DNA from: Zea mays
Lineage: Eukaryota > Streptophyta > Magnoliopsida > Poales > Poaceae
Reading direction: 5' to 3'
Assembly (NCBI RefSeq): GCF_902167145.1
Contig: NC_007982.1
Location: forward strand, 141,001-205,000
DNA length: 64,000 bases
In this document: one piece after another, positions 45,383 through 57,214 of the stretch
Layout of the letters: every line of letters begins with the position of its first letter
Position numbering within the stretch: position 1 is the stretch's first letter
The notes under the pieces: generated by a model
What the model was told of the DNA's origin: nothing
What the model saw: the letters and a program-made list of their open reading frames with translations, nothing else
Databases searched by the model: none
Translations under genes and position numbers: made by a program

Positions 45383-46260
45383 TGGGAACAGTCGTAAAGA
45401 TCCTTTCTAGTAAGAAGATCCTTTCTAGTGGACCTCGGGAAGTAGTGTAAAGCATGAGCCCATCTCTTCTCCCGATATCACAAGAAATGCTTCTACCCGA
45501 CCGGATTTCATCCAAGTAGATATCCGATACTTGACTCCTAAGCGGTAGGACATCCTTCCAGTCACTGTTCTCAAAGGACAGGCCAGATCACCGAATACTG
45601 CCATTGGTAGATCCTGAAAAGGATGAAGCGATAGAGCCTTCTCGTAGAGCGATAGAAGACAGATAAGCCGAACCCTATGCCAGCCGGGTCATGCTGTTAT
45701 TGTTGATGATGCCGGTGATCATCTAGCCCTAGCCATGGATTGTGATGTGCCGGATCTAGATGAGTGAGCCTTTACGTTCCGTCCCCAGTTGGTTCTTCCA
45801 AAAGGGATGGAAGCCCGCGCTATAACATGAAATCATGAAATAGAGAAGTAAGTCTAGTGGGCCCCGTTCAAATCAAGTTCTGCTTACCGCTGATTCCCCA
45901 CGGGCTACTACTGATTCTACAGCTCTAGGCCCAGGCCAATCCAATAATACGAGTAGAGAGGTGGTAGGATATGAGTTCCAATCTCACCCACAAGGGTATG
46001 TGCTCCTTGGTTATCGAACTATTCCAAATAAATCTACATAGGTAGAGATACAGTGCCAAGTTCGTGGGATTTGACTTCCTTGTCCATGCCGTGCTTCCCT
46101 GACTCGAGAACGGATTATTCTTCTACCTCTCAGAGCGGAGCAGCTTTCTTCCTCGCATCGCGAAACAAGACAGATCTTCGTACAGTCCAATCAAAAGTCT
46201 ATGCCGAATCCTCAGATAGGTAGAAGGAATTCACCTCCCCTCAATAATCAATAGCTCCAC

Positions 46261-46389
46261 TCCAAAGTTATTTTATTCGTCACATGGCGTAGTTCCTCAT
46301 TGGATTCAGGATTGCATTGCATTCATCCTTAGCTTTGCTCAGCTCCAAAGTTATTTTATTCGTCACATGGCGTAGTTCCTCATTGGATT
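46261..46389. repeat. 46-nt direct repeat, two copies
   Basis: The unit starting tccaaagttattttattcgt is identical at 46261-46306 and 46344-46389, offset by 83 nt. The 37 nt between them are single-copy here. Confidence 0.95.
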
Positions 46390-47773
46390 AGATACTGTTC
46401 CAACAGAAATGATACCCTTCCACTCACTTCATTCTACTTCCAATACGGGACAGGATGCATATTCCATAACGGATTAGAATCCTTTTGTTTCCATGAAACC
46501 CCACCTACAAGGTTCGTTTTCCCACTTGTTGGGATGGCCTTCCCGGGTTGCCAGAGCTATTTAATGATTCCAGAAAGAAAAGAGTCACTGTGAGGAATCC
46601 AAAAATATCTGGGTGCCTGTGCTATTCATGATTTCGACTAGTTTAGTTCTCTTAAGGCCTATGGCCCGCGACCTAGAAGGAAGTGTGCTGCGTTCCTTCA
46701 TCTCGTACATGGATGAATACCAGATTTTCCCTTACTAATTCTGATTATGAAAGCATCTCCTCTTCTCGAAGCAGATAGAAGAACTATTTAGGGTTGGCCC
46801 GGAACTTACTTCTAGTGATCTCTATGCCTTTACCCCAGACTATCAAGTAGAGCTTAGAGCGCTTTTATCCCTAAAGCATTCGTGCTAGCAATCATGCCAG
46901 AACTCACTTCCATGGACTGAGCTATTTCATGAAAAAAGAAAGATAGGTGTCGACCCAACTCAAGAACAAGTATTTCCAGCAAGTAGGAGTGACGGTATCA
47001 AATGATATCAAGTTGAGCATAGCCGCTGGGCTAGCATGAAAGAATGATGTGCTCCAGAATCTCGTACTAGAGACGGTAAGGTAGCACGGAATTCATTGAA
47101 AGGTGTGCCAGAGAGATAAACGGTGTGTTCAGTCTCCCGCGCATGTTCGCGTTCTCCACAAATCTGGCTTTCTAAGGGCTCACCTTGAGTGGTAGTTCCC
47201 GATCTTAGTTCTCATAGTGGACTCGCAATGACATATGGAAATGGATCTTCTCTTCTCCCTGGCTATCAACGGAAAATCTCCTATCATCCAAAAACAAGGG
47301 GTTTCTTACTTCGGGTGGCCAGTCTGCTTTCAAGACAGTTTCCTCTGCATAGGTTGAGGGGTTAGTCTTCTTGCTTGAAAGGCGGGGTATCTAATTTCGA
47401 ATAGAGTTTCCTTGCTTGCCGCCTAGCTGATCTTGAAGATTGTGGAAGACTCCTACTGCCATCTAATGGTTCTTACCAAATCCCACTGTCCTTCTTTTGG
47501 GGTGCCGGGCTATCTACTATGGTATGCAAGAAATCAGCCATCTCTTCTATTGGAACCTTATGGTGACTATTTGCTCGCTCGGAAGTAGATCTGGATCTGG
47601 ATATTTACTATTAGTATCTCTCTTTCTGGAGTGCCGTTCTAAGGTTTCTCTTGACTCAAGAATAGTAGGTGCGGGTCTAGTAGACGTAGACAGACAGTGG
47701 CATGATTCATATTCCGGACTTTCATATTCCTCTACCTAAGATAGATCCGCGCTCGGTGCGCTATCGCCTATAT

Positions 47774-47796
47774 AAGTTAAGTTAAGTTAAGTTAAG
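47774..47796. repeat. AAGTT pentanucleotide microsatellite
   Basis: Four full AAGTT units plus a partial fifth lie in tandem. Confidence 0.95.
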
Positions 47797-50700
47797 TATG
47801 GAAATTGGGAACTCTTTATAGGAGTGAGTTGCTCATCGGAAACTCAAAGTCAGCAAGCAGTTCTTGGATTGGCCCGAGAAATCTCCATTTGCTAGTGCTC
47901 GTCCCACCATCAGCCTCATAGCATTGAAAGGACAGGATGGCATCGATTCCATTCAAAACTGGAAGTGAAACAAAGTCAAGTAGTCACAGACCCATTTATT
48001 CTTTTTTTGTCATTGGATTGGATACGTTACAGGGTTCGTTCACGACCCACACTCGAGACTGTTCATTTCATTTCCATATTCAATAGCAAGCACACTGTTA
48101 AGGCTCATCTTTATGCGGGTTCTAAGCTAAGCTGGCACAGAAAAATTCTTGGATTATGGACACGCTACTGATCCTCATTGATCGACTCGGGCCTGCCCCT
48201 ATATATGTATTTATTTGATCAGGGCCTATTCCCACTATCACAACAAAAATAGAATTCCCCGGGTGTCTACGGAGCTCACTTCTGAGATAGAGCTGGCTTC
48301 TCACTACCGGCACTCGCTAGAAGAGAACTCTCTCTTGACTGATCCTGATCCCATTCATCGCAACAAGACTGGTACCAATATGGACTTGCTTCCTACCAAT
48401 CCTTCCTATAATGAGTTCCCATTAAAGTAAAGTAGAGTTCCCACCTCCGCCTAGTCCGTTTTCCCGTGATTTTCGCTATCAACCAGATTTTCCCTCGTAC
48501 GAGAGTCTGAAGAAAAGAATCAAGTATGGAATCCCGGGATTTTCGTCCTCAAGCCTTTTTTATTAGCGAAATGGGATGATTTCATGCCAAAAAAATGGAC
48601 TTTCGCCGTATAGCGAGATAAAGAATTTGAATTGTCAATCGACTCTCTAGAGGGAAAAAGCGAGAATGAACATTTGCCGTATAGTGAGCATCAAGTTTTT
48701 CATTTGAAATTGACTCGTACGAGGGAAAAAGCGATAATGGACGATTTTCCCATTGAGACTCAGTTTTTTCAAAAGAAATCTGATCCTCCGGCCAAGCCGA
48801 AGTTCCTGGAACATATGGATCAATCAAGTGGTAAGCCGCCCGGAAGAAACCTTTCCCTTGCCTCCCTTACCGAAATCAAATCAGGGCGACCAATCAAGCT
48901 AGGAAGAAGGATACCGACCTTCTCCATTGATCATATAGAAATGAATAACGAACTGGCTAGATGAGAACCGGCTGAAAAGCAAAGAGACTATTTCAACCAA
49001 GCAACCATGGGAACACAGACCCGCACCCACGATAAGAACTCTTTTCGGAGGAAGCTTCACCTTTATATGTATGCCATCCATTTCTGAGTGAGGCAGGCTA
49101 TTATCGTTCTCCGCAAGGAATCAACCTTCGAGAAAAAAAGGGAGTCCATCTTTAAAATCTTATGCTGCCCCAAAATGATGGAACCAGCCACTAAAGGCAA
49201 GCTACATCTCTTCTAAAAGAGGAATTAGGAACGGGAAGTAGGACTCATTTCACAATGCAAAACACATAAATGAGAGCACTTTGCTTAAAGCTGAACCTAC
49301 GAATCTGTACTTGCGCTTTTTCACTTGCTCCCCTCAGAAGAAGTTAGAGCTGACATTTATTCAGGAGGAAGTGTTGTTGGCCATGTAGGTTAAGTCTTCC
49401 TTGCTTTCAGGGACTTCTTTTTGTTGTCATCTACTTGGTTTCAGGGATCTCTGTATGTGTGCTGTGCATATACTTCCCTATACCCTCACTTCATCAGGAA
49501 AGCAGTCGATTCTCATCTCAGAAGATCTTACTAAAACGCATCGCTCATCTACGTAAATTCCAGTCAAGTCAGGGAAGTTGCTGAGTTGATAGGTCAAAAG
49601 TACTACTTTTGCCACTAGGTGAGATACACTTTTTTGTCAATCGAGCCTGCCGCCCAAGCGAAAATAGGGTTCCGTGGTTTTCCCACTAGGGGAGATAGAC
49701 TTTTTCTTCTCTTCTCCCTGTGGAAAATAGGCTTGAGTCATTTTCCAGCACAAACATTTTTCAAAAAGAAATCCACTTTCCCAAGCTAAAATAGCAAGTA
49801 CTACTTTGACAGCTATATGAGATAGACTTTATCTCAATCCATCCTCTCTTTTACGAGAATGAAGAGGAACAGGAATTTGGGAGTTAGTTGGTTTTCAAAA
49901 GATAGGAGTCATTAGAGTTGATACCGCATCCCTTATTCTTATTCGAAGGAAGCAATCCCACTACAGGCTAGCATTACCGATACTTGTACCAATACTTCTC
50001 TTAGCTTGTCATTTCTCCTATCTTTTGAAGAAGGAAAGGAAGAAGTAGTTTTAGTTAGAAATTAGGATTAGGAGAGTGCTGCGCTTGTGTTTTTGGAAGA
50101 AAATGCAGCTCTATCCTGGATAGATCCTTGATTCACCGCCAGCGGAGGGCCAGAAATAAAGAACTTTGTCTCAACGGAGAATCTCTTCTGCTCATCTCCG
50201 CGAAGAATGAACCCGTTACCACTACAAAGTGAGAAATAAACCGCCAAGGATATACCATTTTTGGCTTCCATATCTGCACGGGGCAAGGGAAGAAATATAT
50301 CGTAGAAAACATCCTCTCCTCAAGCTAGGAAGCAGGATTGGAAAGCTATGGTTATATGCTGCCCAGGTCTTGCGGTATAGGACTTTACTACTCTACTCGG
50401 ATGCCAGAATCAGAAGATATCATATTCTCCCAGTTGAGGTAAGAACCAAGGTCATCTAGCCTCTCATATCTTAGCTTAGGTATGGCTCGGTGCTGCTTAC
50501 TCGAAAGGAAAAGAGAACTCGACTGTGTGTGCTACTACTATCTCCATATCAGGGTCGGGGGTATCCTTTAAGGAGTTGTGAGATGAGAATATTTCCAGAT
50601 CTAGATCTCTTTCTTTGTAAGTGGACACCATTCCAGATACGGCTAACTGCTTGTTTTTCTTTGCTTGGCTTGAAGGTTGTATCTGTTTCCATCCATTGAT

Positions 50701-50868
50701 ACGTTAATATTTCCATCCTTTCCTTTAAGCTACTCTCTTTCCTCAAGGTTGGTCCAACTTACTGATGTCGAATTCAAATAGTCAAAGCCTTATCTTATAG
50801 TTCTAACGTTGAAAGAGCTTAAGGATGCATTTCTTTTGAAGGAGGAAGGAAAAGGAGTTTCGATGCAA

Positions 50869-51411
50869 CTACTTAATTCGTAACGTATATAAGTCGTGGG
50901 GACACCAAAATACCTCTCTTCTCTGTCGTCGCAATAGAGCAGTTACGATACTGCTTCCAAGGAATACTCTTTTCACCAAAAGCAAAAATCCCTTTCGTGG
51001 CCGGAGGAAGATAAACGGCGATACAGTCTGAAAAGATAGTTGGTCGTGTGCTAGTGGAAAACCTCTTTGATAGAGCAGGGGAAGTCCCCATTGGGCATAG
51101 TAGCTCACGTTGTATTGAGGCAGATTCTCCATCCAGGAATTCCAGTCTTTGACTCGGGAAACGAAGAAGGCCGCCCTTAGACCGGAGTCCTTGGGCACCC
51201 TATATACCCACCCCCGAATGGACAGGTAGCCAACCAACCTGGCGGGAGTCGGCGGCAGAAGTGCCTGCTTGGTACGGCTAAACACTTCTCTTTTCTTATT
51301 TTTTATCCACAATTCCTGGCTCCCTTTCTTAATTGGGTAGACTTGGGCCATTGTGCAATTACCATCCTTTGTGCGACCAGGCCCCACGGGAATCGCCTTG
51401 AAGATGTCCAC
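50869..51411 (-). CDS. Unrecognised ORF, 180 codons, apparently a relic
   Basis: This is one of the longest unassigned frames in the window (GTG start at 51411; first ATG at 51351). The frame is protein-like, with an even composition and an aromatic-rich centre (WNSWMENLPQYNVSYYAQWG). Upstream of the start the same protein-like quality continues in other frames. Near 51025 a second frame takes over (CIAVYLPPATKGIFAFGEKS), so the original coding sequence seems to have been longer and is now frameshifted. I do not recognise the family. It has no recognised neighbour within 2 kb. Confidence 0.3.
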   Translation of the reverse strand: MDIFKAIPVGPGRTKDGNCTMAQVYPIKKGSQELWIKNKKREVFSRTKQALLPPTPARLVGYLSIRGWVYRVPKDSGLRAAFFVSRVKDWNSWMENLPQYNVSYYAQWGLPLLYQRGFPLAHDQLSFQTVSPFIFLRPRKGFLLLVKRVFLGSSIVTALLRRQRREVFWCPHDLYTLRIK

Positions 51412-53480
51412 CCCTTTCTTAGAAAAATGGAAAGAAAGGTGCTCAGCGACGACTGCCCCTTCTACCTTTACTTTTTTGCCACTCTGTCTCTTTGGAGCAT
51501 CCGTTTCCTCATATTATCGATTCATAAAGGTCCATGAAAGGAAAGAAGACCGCTTTCCCTTGCTTCGCACCTCGTCATAGCCCTGAAAAGCTCACCCGGA
51601 GTTCTAGTTAGAGAATGGGGTATGATTCACTACTTGCCTACTGCTACCTGGGTCGTGAGATCGAAGAAGGTATACTATTAGACAAGGTTCATTCCAGCTT
51701 TGCTGCTCTTTTTCTTTTGATTCTTTCTGTTTCTGTTTACTTGAGCTAATTCTTTACTTGCTTTCGAGCTAACTTGGCGGAATGGAATCACAGCAAGAGA
51801 CAGGGCTAATGGTTGGTTCTGTCTACTATATTTAGTATGATTTTTATATCTTCGACCTTAAGAGGCGGTTTACGAAAGAGAGAGAGCTCGTGGAAGACTT
51901 GAGAAATGGAAATATCTTTCCATTTCTTCCTAACAGGATGCAATGCAGGTACTGTTTAGTTTAGTAAAGAAGGAACAATCCTCGTATTGGAACCGGTCGA
52001 GGAATATCCCTCACCCTCGTATTTGAAAAGAAGTGAATCAAATACAATAGTAGGTAGGAAAGAAAAGCCATCCTTTGAGTAGTAACTTTACCAACCAAGG
52101 TAGGGATAGTCGAGAGCAGGATGCCGGCCTTATTCTGTTTAGAAGAAATGAAATTGATTCACCGGCAAAGAAACGACTACTGCGAGCAGGAGCGATGCAA
52201 CCGACGGGAGGACAATCCTAATTGGATTGGCGGACTAGTGAAATTCATGTAATTTAGAGTTGGCAATGGGAGCTGGTGATAAACAGGTAAGGAAGCACTC
52301 GACGAATAGTGACATTTATGAATGCAAAGCGGGGCCAAGGCAGATATACGGATCAGGGGTATAAGCTAAAACAAGCAGAAGCAAAGCCGACTTCGAACGG
52401 GGATAATCGATAAGGCAAGGCAGCCCTCCGGTCATAGGATTAACGGATTAGCTGGAAAAGTCATATGCCTCGGAGAGCAAGGGTGGTACACCAGGAACTC
52501 GGATTGCGATGCTCCGGAGAAAGTCATATCGGTTTAGTTTCGATCATATATGATATTTAAAAGAAAGAAGGATCTGCCAATGGTACATTGGTGCATTGGG
52601 GATTTCCAGGAAGCAGGTCGAATCGGAGCGGAGCTGAGGCCCCGGATGCTGATTAGCGAAAACAAGAACTAGCCCCGCAGGGCAGGACCATATTTTGTAG
52701 TAGTAGCTTTTCTCACTGGTAAAGCTGGATAGGTTAGAGGATGTGAGCTAGCAGCAGCAAGTTAAGTAAGGGATAAGATTGGTCCCTCTGTGTCCGGAAA
52801 GATACCTTTCTGATCGCGACTTCGGTTACGCACAAGAAGATGGGAGCTATTGGCAAAGGTAACCACCATCACTAGGCAACCAACATATGCTTTTCCAAAG
52901 CCAGAACTAGGATAGCGAGCTGGAAAGGAGAAGTGAACTGGTTGAGAGGAAGAATCAAGTAGAACCGATAGAAGCTCTTGTTGCCTTATTTGAATATGGA
53001 CCAATCGACAACCTTTTCTTTGAAAAAAAAGAGGAATCATGTTTCCGACCTTGCCACCGGACTGTTTGATGGAGCGGGGAGCCTGTAACAACTAGAACAG
53101 ACAAGAAGGCTTGCCAAGAATAGACGAAGGCCCTTAGCCGAGGAGCAAGAAAACGGATGTGCGAACAGAGAACCTCTTAAGGTCTCTTACAGAGAAGATT
53201 CTTGCCTGGGTCTTCGGTTCCGATGTTAGTCCAGTGGCAGTTGCCTGTCATATAGTGGGTTCTTCCAGCGAGAGAATTGAAAAGCAAAGTGAAGTTTATC
53301 CAGAAGTTGACCCAAGTTTTGTCTGCTCGTGAGAAGACGGAAGAGGAACTTTCTGAACTGCTCGGGCAGGGTCACCAGTTGGCAAATAGCATTCGCGCCT
53401 CCCATCCGCACGTGAGAACTTGGAAAGCTCAACTGGGCTCGAAGCACACTTTCGCAGACTGATCTGCTTAGACTTCGGGC
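51412..53480. other. Spacer without recognisable genes
   Basis: No known gene. A 109-codon minus-strand frame (53091-52762) is unrecognised. A partial copy of the aagcaagaaaacggat repeat lies at about 53141-53165, just upstream of the LINE-copia composite. A plus-strand frame at 53277-53462 may be LINE-derived, as it precedes the LINE RNase H piece. Confidence 0.45.
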
Positions 53481-53481
53481 G

Positions 53482-53765
53482 TTGGGGCTTAAAGGGAAAC
53501 CACGCAAAGCTCCGGTGATCCACTCTATTCTATGGCAACCTCCACCTCCTGGATGGATTCAAGTTAATACAGATGGATGCTCGAGAGGTCAGCCAGGACC
53601 GGAGGAATCTTTCGAAACTGCAGAGTGTACATGGATGCTTTGCGCTTTCGTTGGGCAGCGGATTCGCATATCAGGCAGAGTGGGTTGGGGACGGCTATCG
53701 CTATAGCACACTCCAAGGGCTGGAAATACCTCTGGATCGAGTCAGATTCAACATATGTTGTTTTT
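53482..53765 (+). pseudogene. LINE RNase H domain fragment
   Basis: Across three frames the plus strand gives LGLKGKPRKAPVIHSILW, then PPPPGWIQVNTDGCSRGQPGP, then GIFRNCR, HGCFALSLGSGFAYQAE and finally GTAIAIAHSKGWKYLWIESD plus STYVV. This is the RNase H domain at the C-terminus of plant L1-like LINEs: catalytic N-T-D-G, the G-G-x-x-R-x stretch, a glutamate on the A-E-L helix, and the W-x-E-S-D motif. At least three frameshifts break it. It ends abruptly at a copia reverse transcriptase. Confidence 0.85.
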
Positions 53766-53789
53766 TTATTAATATTAATAAGTCAATGG

Positions 53790-54991
53790 CATCTAGGTAA
53801 ATTGCTTACTCTTGCTGTGACTAATAGTTGGCCTATTCGCCAACTCGATGTAAATAACGCGTTCTTGCAGGGTTCTTTAACTGATGAAGTATTCATGGAA
53901 CAACCACCTGGGTTTTCAGACTTTTTGACTCCTGATTATGTTTGCAAGTTGCATAAGCCTATTTATGGCCTTCGGCACTCGTGCTTGGTATAACGAGCTT
54001 CGTACCTTTTTAGTATATGAAGGATTCCTCACATTCCTCATTGTTTATACTTAACTCCCCATTTTAGGTTAGGTTATTTATATACTAGTTTATGTTGATG
54101 ATATAATCATCACTGGATCCGCAGCAGCTGAAGTGAATGCTTTTATCTCTACTCTTGCCAAACGATTCTCTATAAAGCCAGCTTTCTTATTTCCTTGGAG
54201 TTGAAGCTCACTACACTGCTAATGGCTTGTTCTTATCTCAAAGGAAGTATATCAGTGACCTCTTGCATCGACTTAACATGGCTGATGCCAAGGCTGTCTC
54301 AACGCCTATTGCTACTACTGAAGTGCTTAAATTATCAGATGGCTCGCCACCGGCTGATCCAAAATTATACCGTCAAGCTCTTGGGTCCTTACAATATCTC
54401 TCTTTGACTCGTCCTGACGTCTCCTTTGCCATCAACAAGCTCTCTCAGTTCATGCATTGCCCATCCACACTTCATTGGTGTGCTGTAAAACGCCTCCTCC
54501 GATATCTAGTTGGCACTCTTGACTAAGGTCTCTTGCTCCGTAAGAATTCTCCTCGCACTCTTCACGCATTTGCAGATGCCGATTGGGCCGGTGATCCTAA
54601 TGATCGAACTTCCACTTCAGCTTATGTTGTTTTCCTTGGAGCCAATCCTATCTCTTGGAGTTATAAAAAGCAAAAGACAGTTGCTCGATCCTCCACCGAA
54701 GCCGAATATCGGGCCATTGCCTCCACTGCCGCTGAAGTCAATTGGATCATGAATCTTCTTCAAGAGCTGAAAGTTCCAATCTCACCCACTCCAGTCATCT
54801 ATTGTGACAATGTAAGTGCCACTTATGTTTGCGCCAACCCCGTGTTCCATTCTCGTATGAAGCGCATTGCCATTGACTTCCATTTCGTTCGAGATCAAGT
54901 TGCTACTGGTAAATTGCGTATTTCTCATGTTCATACTTCTGACCAACTTGCCGATTCACTTACTAAGCCCGTGCCTCGCCGGCACTTTTAA
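53790..54991 (+). pseudogene. Ty1/copia reverse transcriptase and RNase H, frameshifted
   Basis: From about 53790 the frames give, in order: AVTNSWPIRQLDVNNAFLQG, VFMEQPPGF, TRAWYNELRTFL, the RT active site YVDDIIITGS (near 54090), LFLSQRKYISDLLHRLNM, DPKLYRQALGSLQYLS, then RNase H with FADADWAGD, KQKTVARSSTEAEYRA, VIYCDNVSATY and HVHTSDQLADSLTKP. The frame ends RRHF and stop at 54991. The order is that of the copia pol C-terminal half, and the catalytic YVDD and D-E-D of RNase H are visible. There are frameshifts near 53985 and 54190 and an in-frame stop near 54524. No LTR or integrase was seen. The last part (54533-54991) is a clean 152-codon frame, so insertion is not extremely old. Confidence 0.95.
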
Positions 54992-56655
54992 ACTCATCGG
55001 AACAAGTCCTCAATGGCCAGCCAATCTTGCGGGGGCATGATTCAATTCTAAGCTAAACCCATTCAACTGCTGTAAAAAGGTCTGAGCCCTGCGTTGATAG
55101 AAAGAGCGCTCTTTTCATGAAACTAGAAATCTCGTAAGAGAAGAAGTGAGAAATCGGATCGACAAAGCACCATTTCCTCCGCTCAAGGAAAATCAATGCC
55201 GAAGACTGACAACCAACATCGATAGGTATTACAGTGCCTCTGAGTTATCTCGTACTCGCGGTTTGACCTACCCAACCAGCAACTGAAGTGGAAGACTGAC
55301 TGACTCAGGTGTTGGCTTTTAGCTCACCTGCCAGTCAATATTCTTATTAGACCCGTGTGACAATGGTGTTTCCAACACAAAAAGTATGGTATACTCAAGT
55401 AAAGTACTAGCTTCACCGGAAAAACAACTGTAACTCATGTGTGATCGCGGATTCCACGGTAACTGTTTGTTGTAGTTCCAGCTCTACATTAGGAGCATAG
55501 GGGCTCTATCTACATACAGAGTTTGACCCACGGTACGGCTGAAAAAGGTAAGCCGGTTAAGTGCTTTAACCATTTAGTCAAAGAGACTGAGCGAGTGAAT
55601 TGGTTTTCTGTTTTGTCAGCGGATCTTACGAGCTTTCATAGAAAGCATACTATACTATATATTTTACCGCGTACAAGGACAAGTGGTGGCACGACACGGA
55701 AAGTAGCATCCCCATAAGGATGAATTGTTGGTTCAAATCGGATAATCAATCAATAGGGAAAAAGGAAGGGATTACTGTAAGATGGAATGCTCGCGTCGGA
55801 ATTCATTCTTCTCGTTACGGTAGCCTAAGAGCATTCAAGAGCTCAGTTAGAGCCTCTCAATTGATAGAGGCATGTTCATATGAAGCGCTACGCATATCTT
55901 ATTTTACCAAAATAGGGTGGGGCTGGTAATTGAAGATCTGGGATCTATCAGTCAAAGTGGACTACTAAAAAAAACTTCTGTTGCAAGGTAATTTTTTTTT
56001 AAGTCTATTTAGCTTCTTCGTAGAAAGAAGGGATTTGCTGCTTTCTTAGTAACAATATTCTTATGCTATCTGGCTATCGAGAAGAAGAATGGTTAAAAAA
56101 AAGGGAAGATAAACAAACAATTTCTCTCCCTTCCCCTAATCTAATGGAAAACTTTCCCGAATCTAAAGGAACTAGCCGTAAGATAAGATAAAGAGGTGGT
56201 CGAATACGGCCACTCATCCGCTTCCTAGCCGTAACAGATGGAATTGGAATCTCACTTAATGAAAGATGCACTATGCTTCATTCAATTGGACAGCTTTGCC
56301 CGTCTCTGGACTGTACTCTTTCAGATTCGGCAATGGATCTTTTTTTTTTACCCTTCTGGGGACTAGTCTAATTCTTAATTAGCAATCTAATCTTGAATAA
56401 TATCAAGCAGTGTTCCACAATAGCCTGTGCCGTGACCCATCCTCCTGTGACACTGACAGTAGCAGGAATTGTTTTCAGCACCTGGAAAAGGTTTTTAATC
56501 GGAGTCAGGCAACTCGAGAGCTCCAAAGGACATAAGAACTTCAAACAACTTTTCAGTGTGAACGAGATAGAAATTGTACTTCTTTTGCTCTTTATGTTCT
56601 TTGCCCTTATTCTTCATCTACTGTGGTTGTGGTACAAACTTTTTTGAAACGTCTG
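54992..56655. other. Spacer with possible promoter and small ORFs
   Basis: No recognised gene. Two small plus-strand frames follow each other (55523-55717 and 55720-55929); the second ends IGWGW and reads like a protein but matches nothing I know. A frame at 56393-56647 has a hydrophobic C-terminal segment (EIVLLLLFMFFALILHLLWL), possibly one membrane span, and is unrecognised. Confidence 0.4.
55133..55141 (+). promoter_or_regulatory. CRTAAGAGA-type promoter motif
   Basis: CGTAAGAGA fits the nonanucleotide consensus CRTAAGAGA of dicot mitochondrial promoters, with an AT-rich stretch (gaaactagaaat) just upstream. The next 800 nt contain only unrecognised small frames, so it may be a chance match or a promoter for noncoding transcription. 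Confidence 0.3.
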
Positions 56656-57214
56656 TCACGACTTAGTTTGAGCGGAATGAGATAGCTTTCACCTCTTTCT
56701 CCAATATCCATAAATTCTGAAGCTCGTTCTATTAACTGCGCAAATGTCGTTATCCCGACAGGAGCAAGAGGAATTCGAAATTCATAATGCAATCAAATAG
56801 AGACTTGTTTTTTGGGAATAGGCTCCGAACATTGCATCGCCAAGAGTCTGAATCGAGCAATGAACTCCTGGGCTTTCTCTGTCGGTTCCTGGATGCATTT
56901 CCTCAAGTCGTCAGTAGTGACTGACTTCTTTCTTTGGAAGGTCGGAATCCGCCTGAATAAATCGCACATATGCTCCCAGGACTTCACGGAATTAGGAGGC
57001 ACAGAGGTAGGTATACCAAGAGAAAGCTATGTGGGTAAGCGACGAGGGTTAAACCTAAATAACAAGTTTTAGTTTCCAGAAGTATCTCCACGCTGAGCGA
57101 TGAACCTCGCCAAATGCTCTTTTGGTCCATCTTTTAGGTTCAATTTGGGCAATATGTATCCCGTGGCTCGTAGTCAATCTCTGGAGGATATGGAGGATCA
57201 TAGGCTAGGTAACC
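56655..57214 (-). pseudogene. Ty3/gypsy gag fragment
   Basis: In minus-strand order the frames read YLAYDPPYPPEIDYEP, KEHLARFIAQRGDTSGN, LTHIAFSWYTYL, PPNSVKSWEHMCDLF, VTTDDLRKCIQEPTEKAQEF, IARFRLLAMQCSEP and GITTFAQLIERASEFMDI. This matches the retrotransposon gag domain of plant gypsy elements (ARF...LTxxAxxWYxxLxPxSVxSWExL...F...L...Q...E...EFIxRFR). Frameshifts and a stop occur between the blocks. The zinc knuckle is not present here. Confidence 0.85.

Larger units (their letters stand above)
45383..50868. other. Spacer with local repeats
   Basis: No gene is recognised. The unit aagatcctttctagt appears twice near 45397-45430. A 46-nt direct repeat lies at 46261-46306 and 46344-46389, and an AAGTT microsatellite at 47774-47796. 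A plus-strand frame at 48632-48964 (110 codons) is hydrophilic and unrecognised. Confidence 0.5.
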
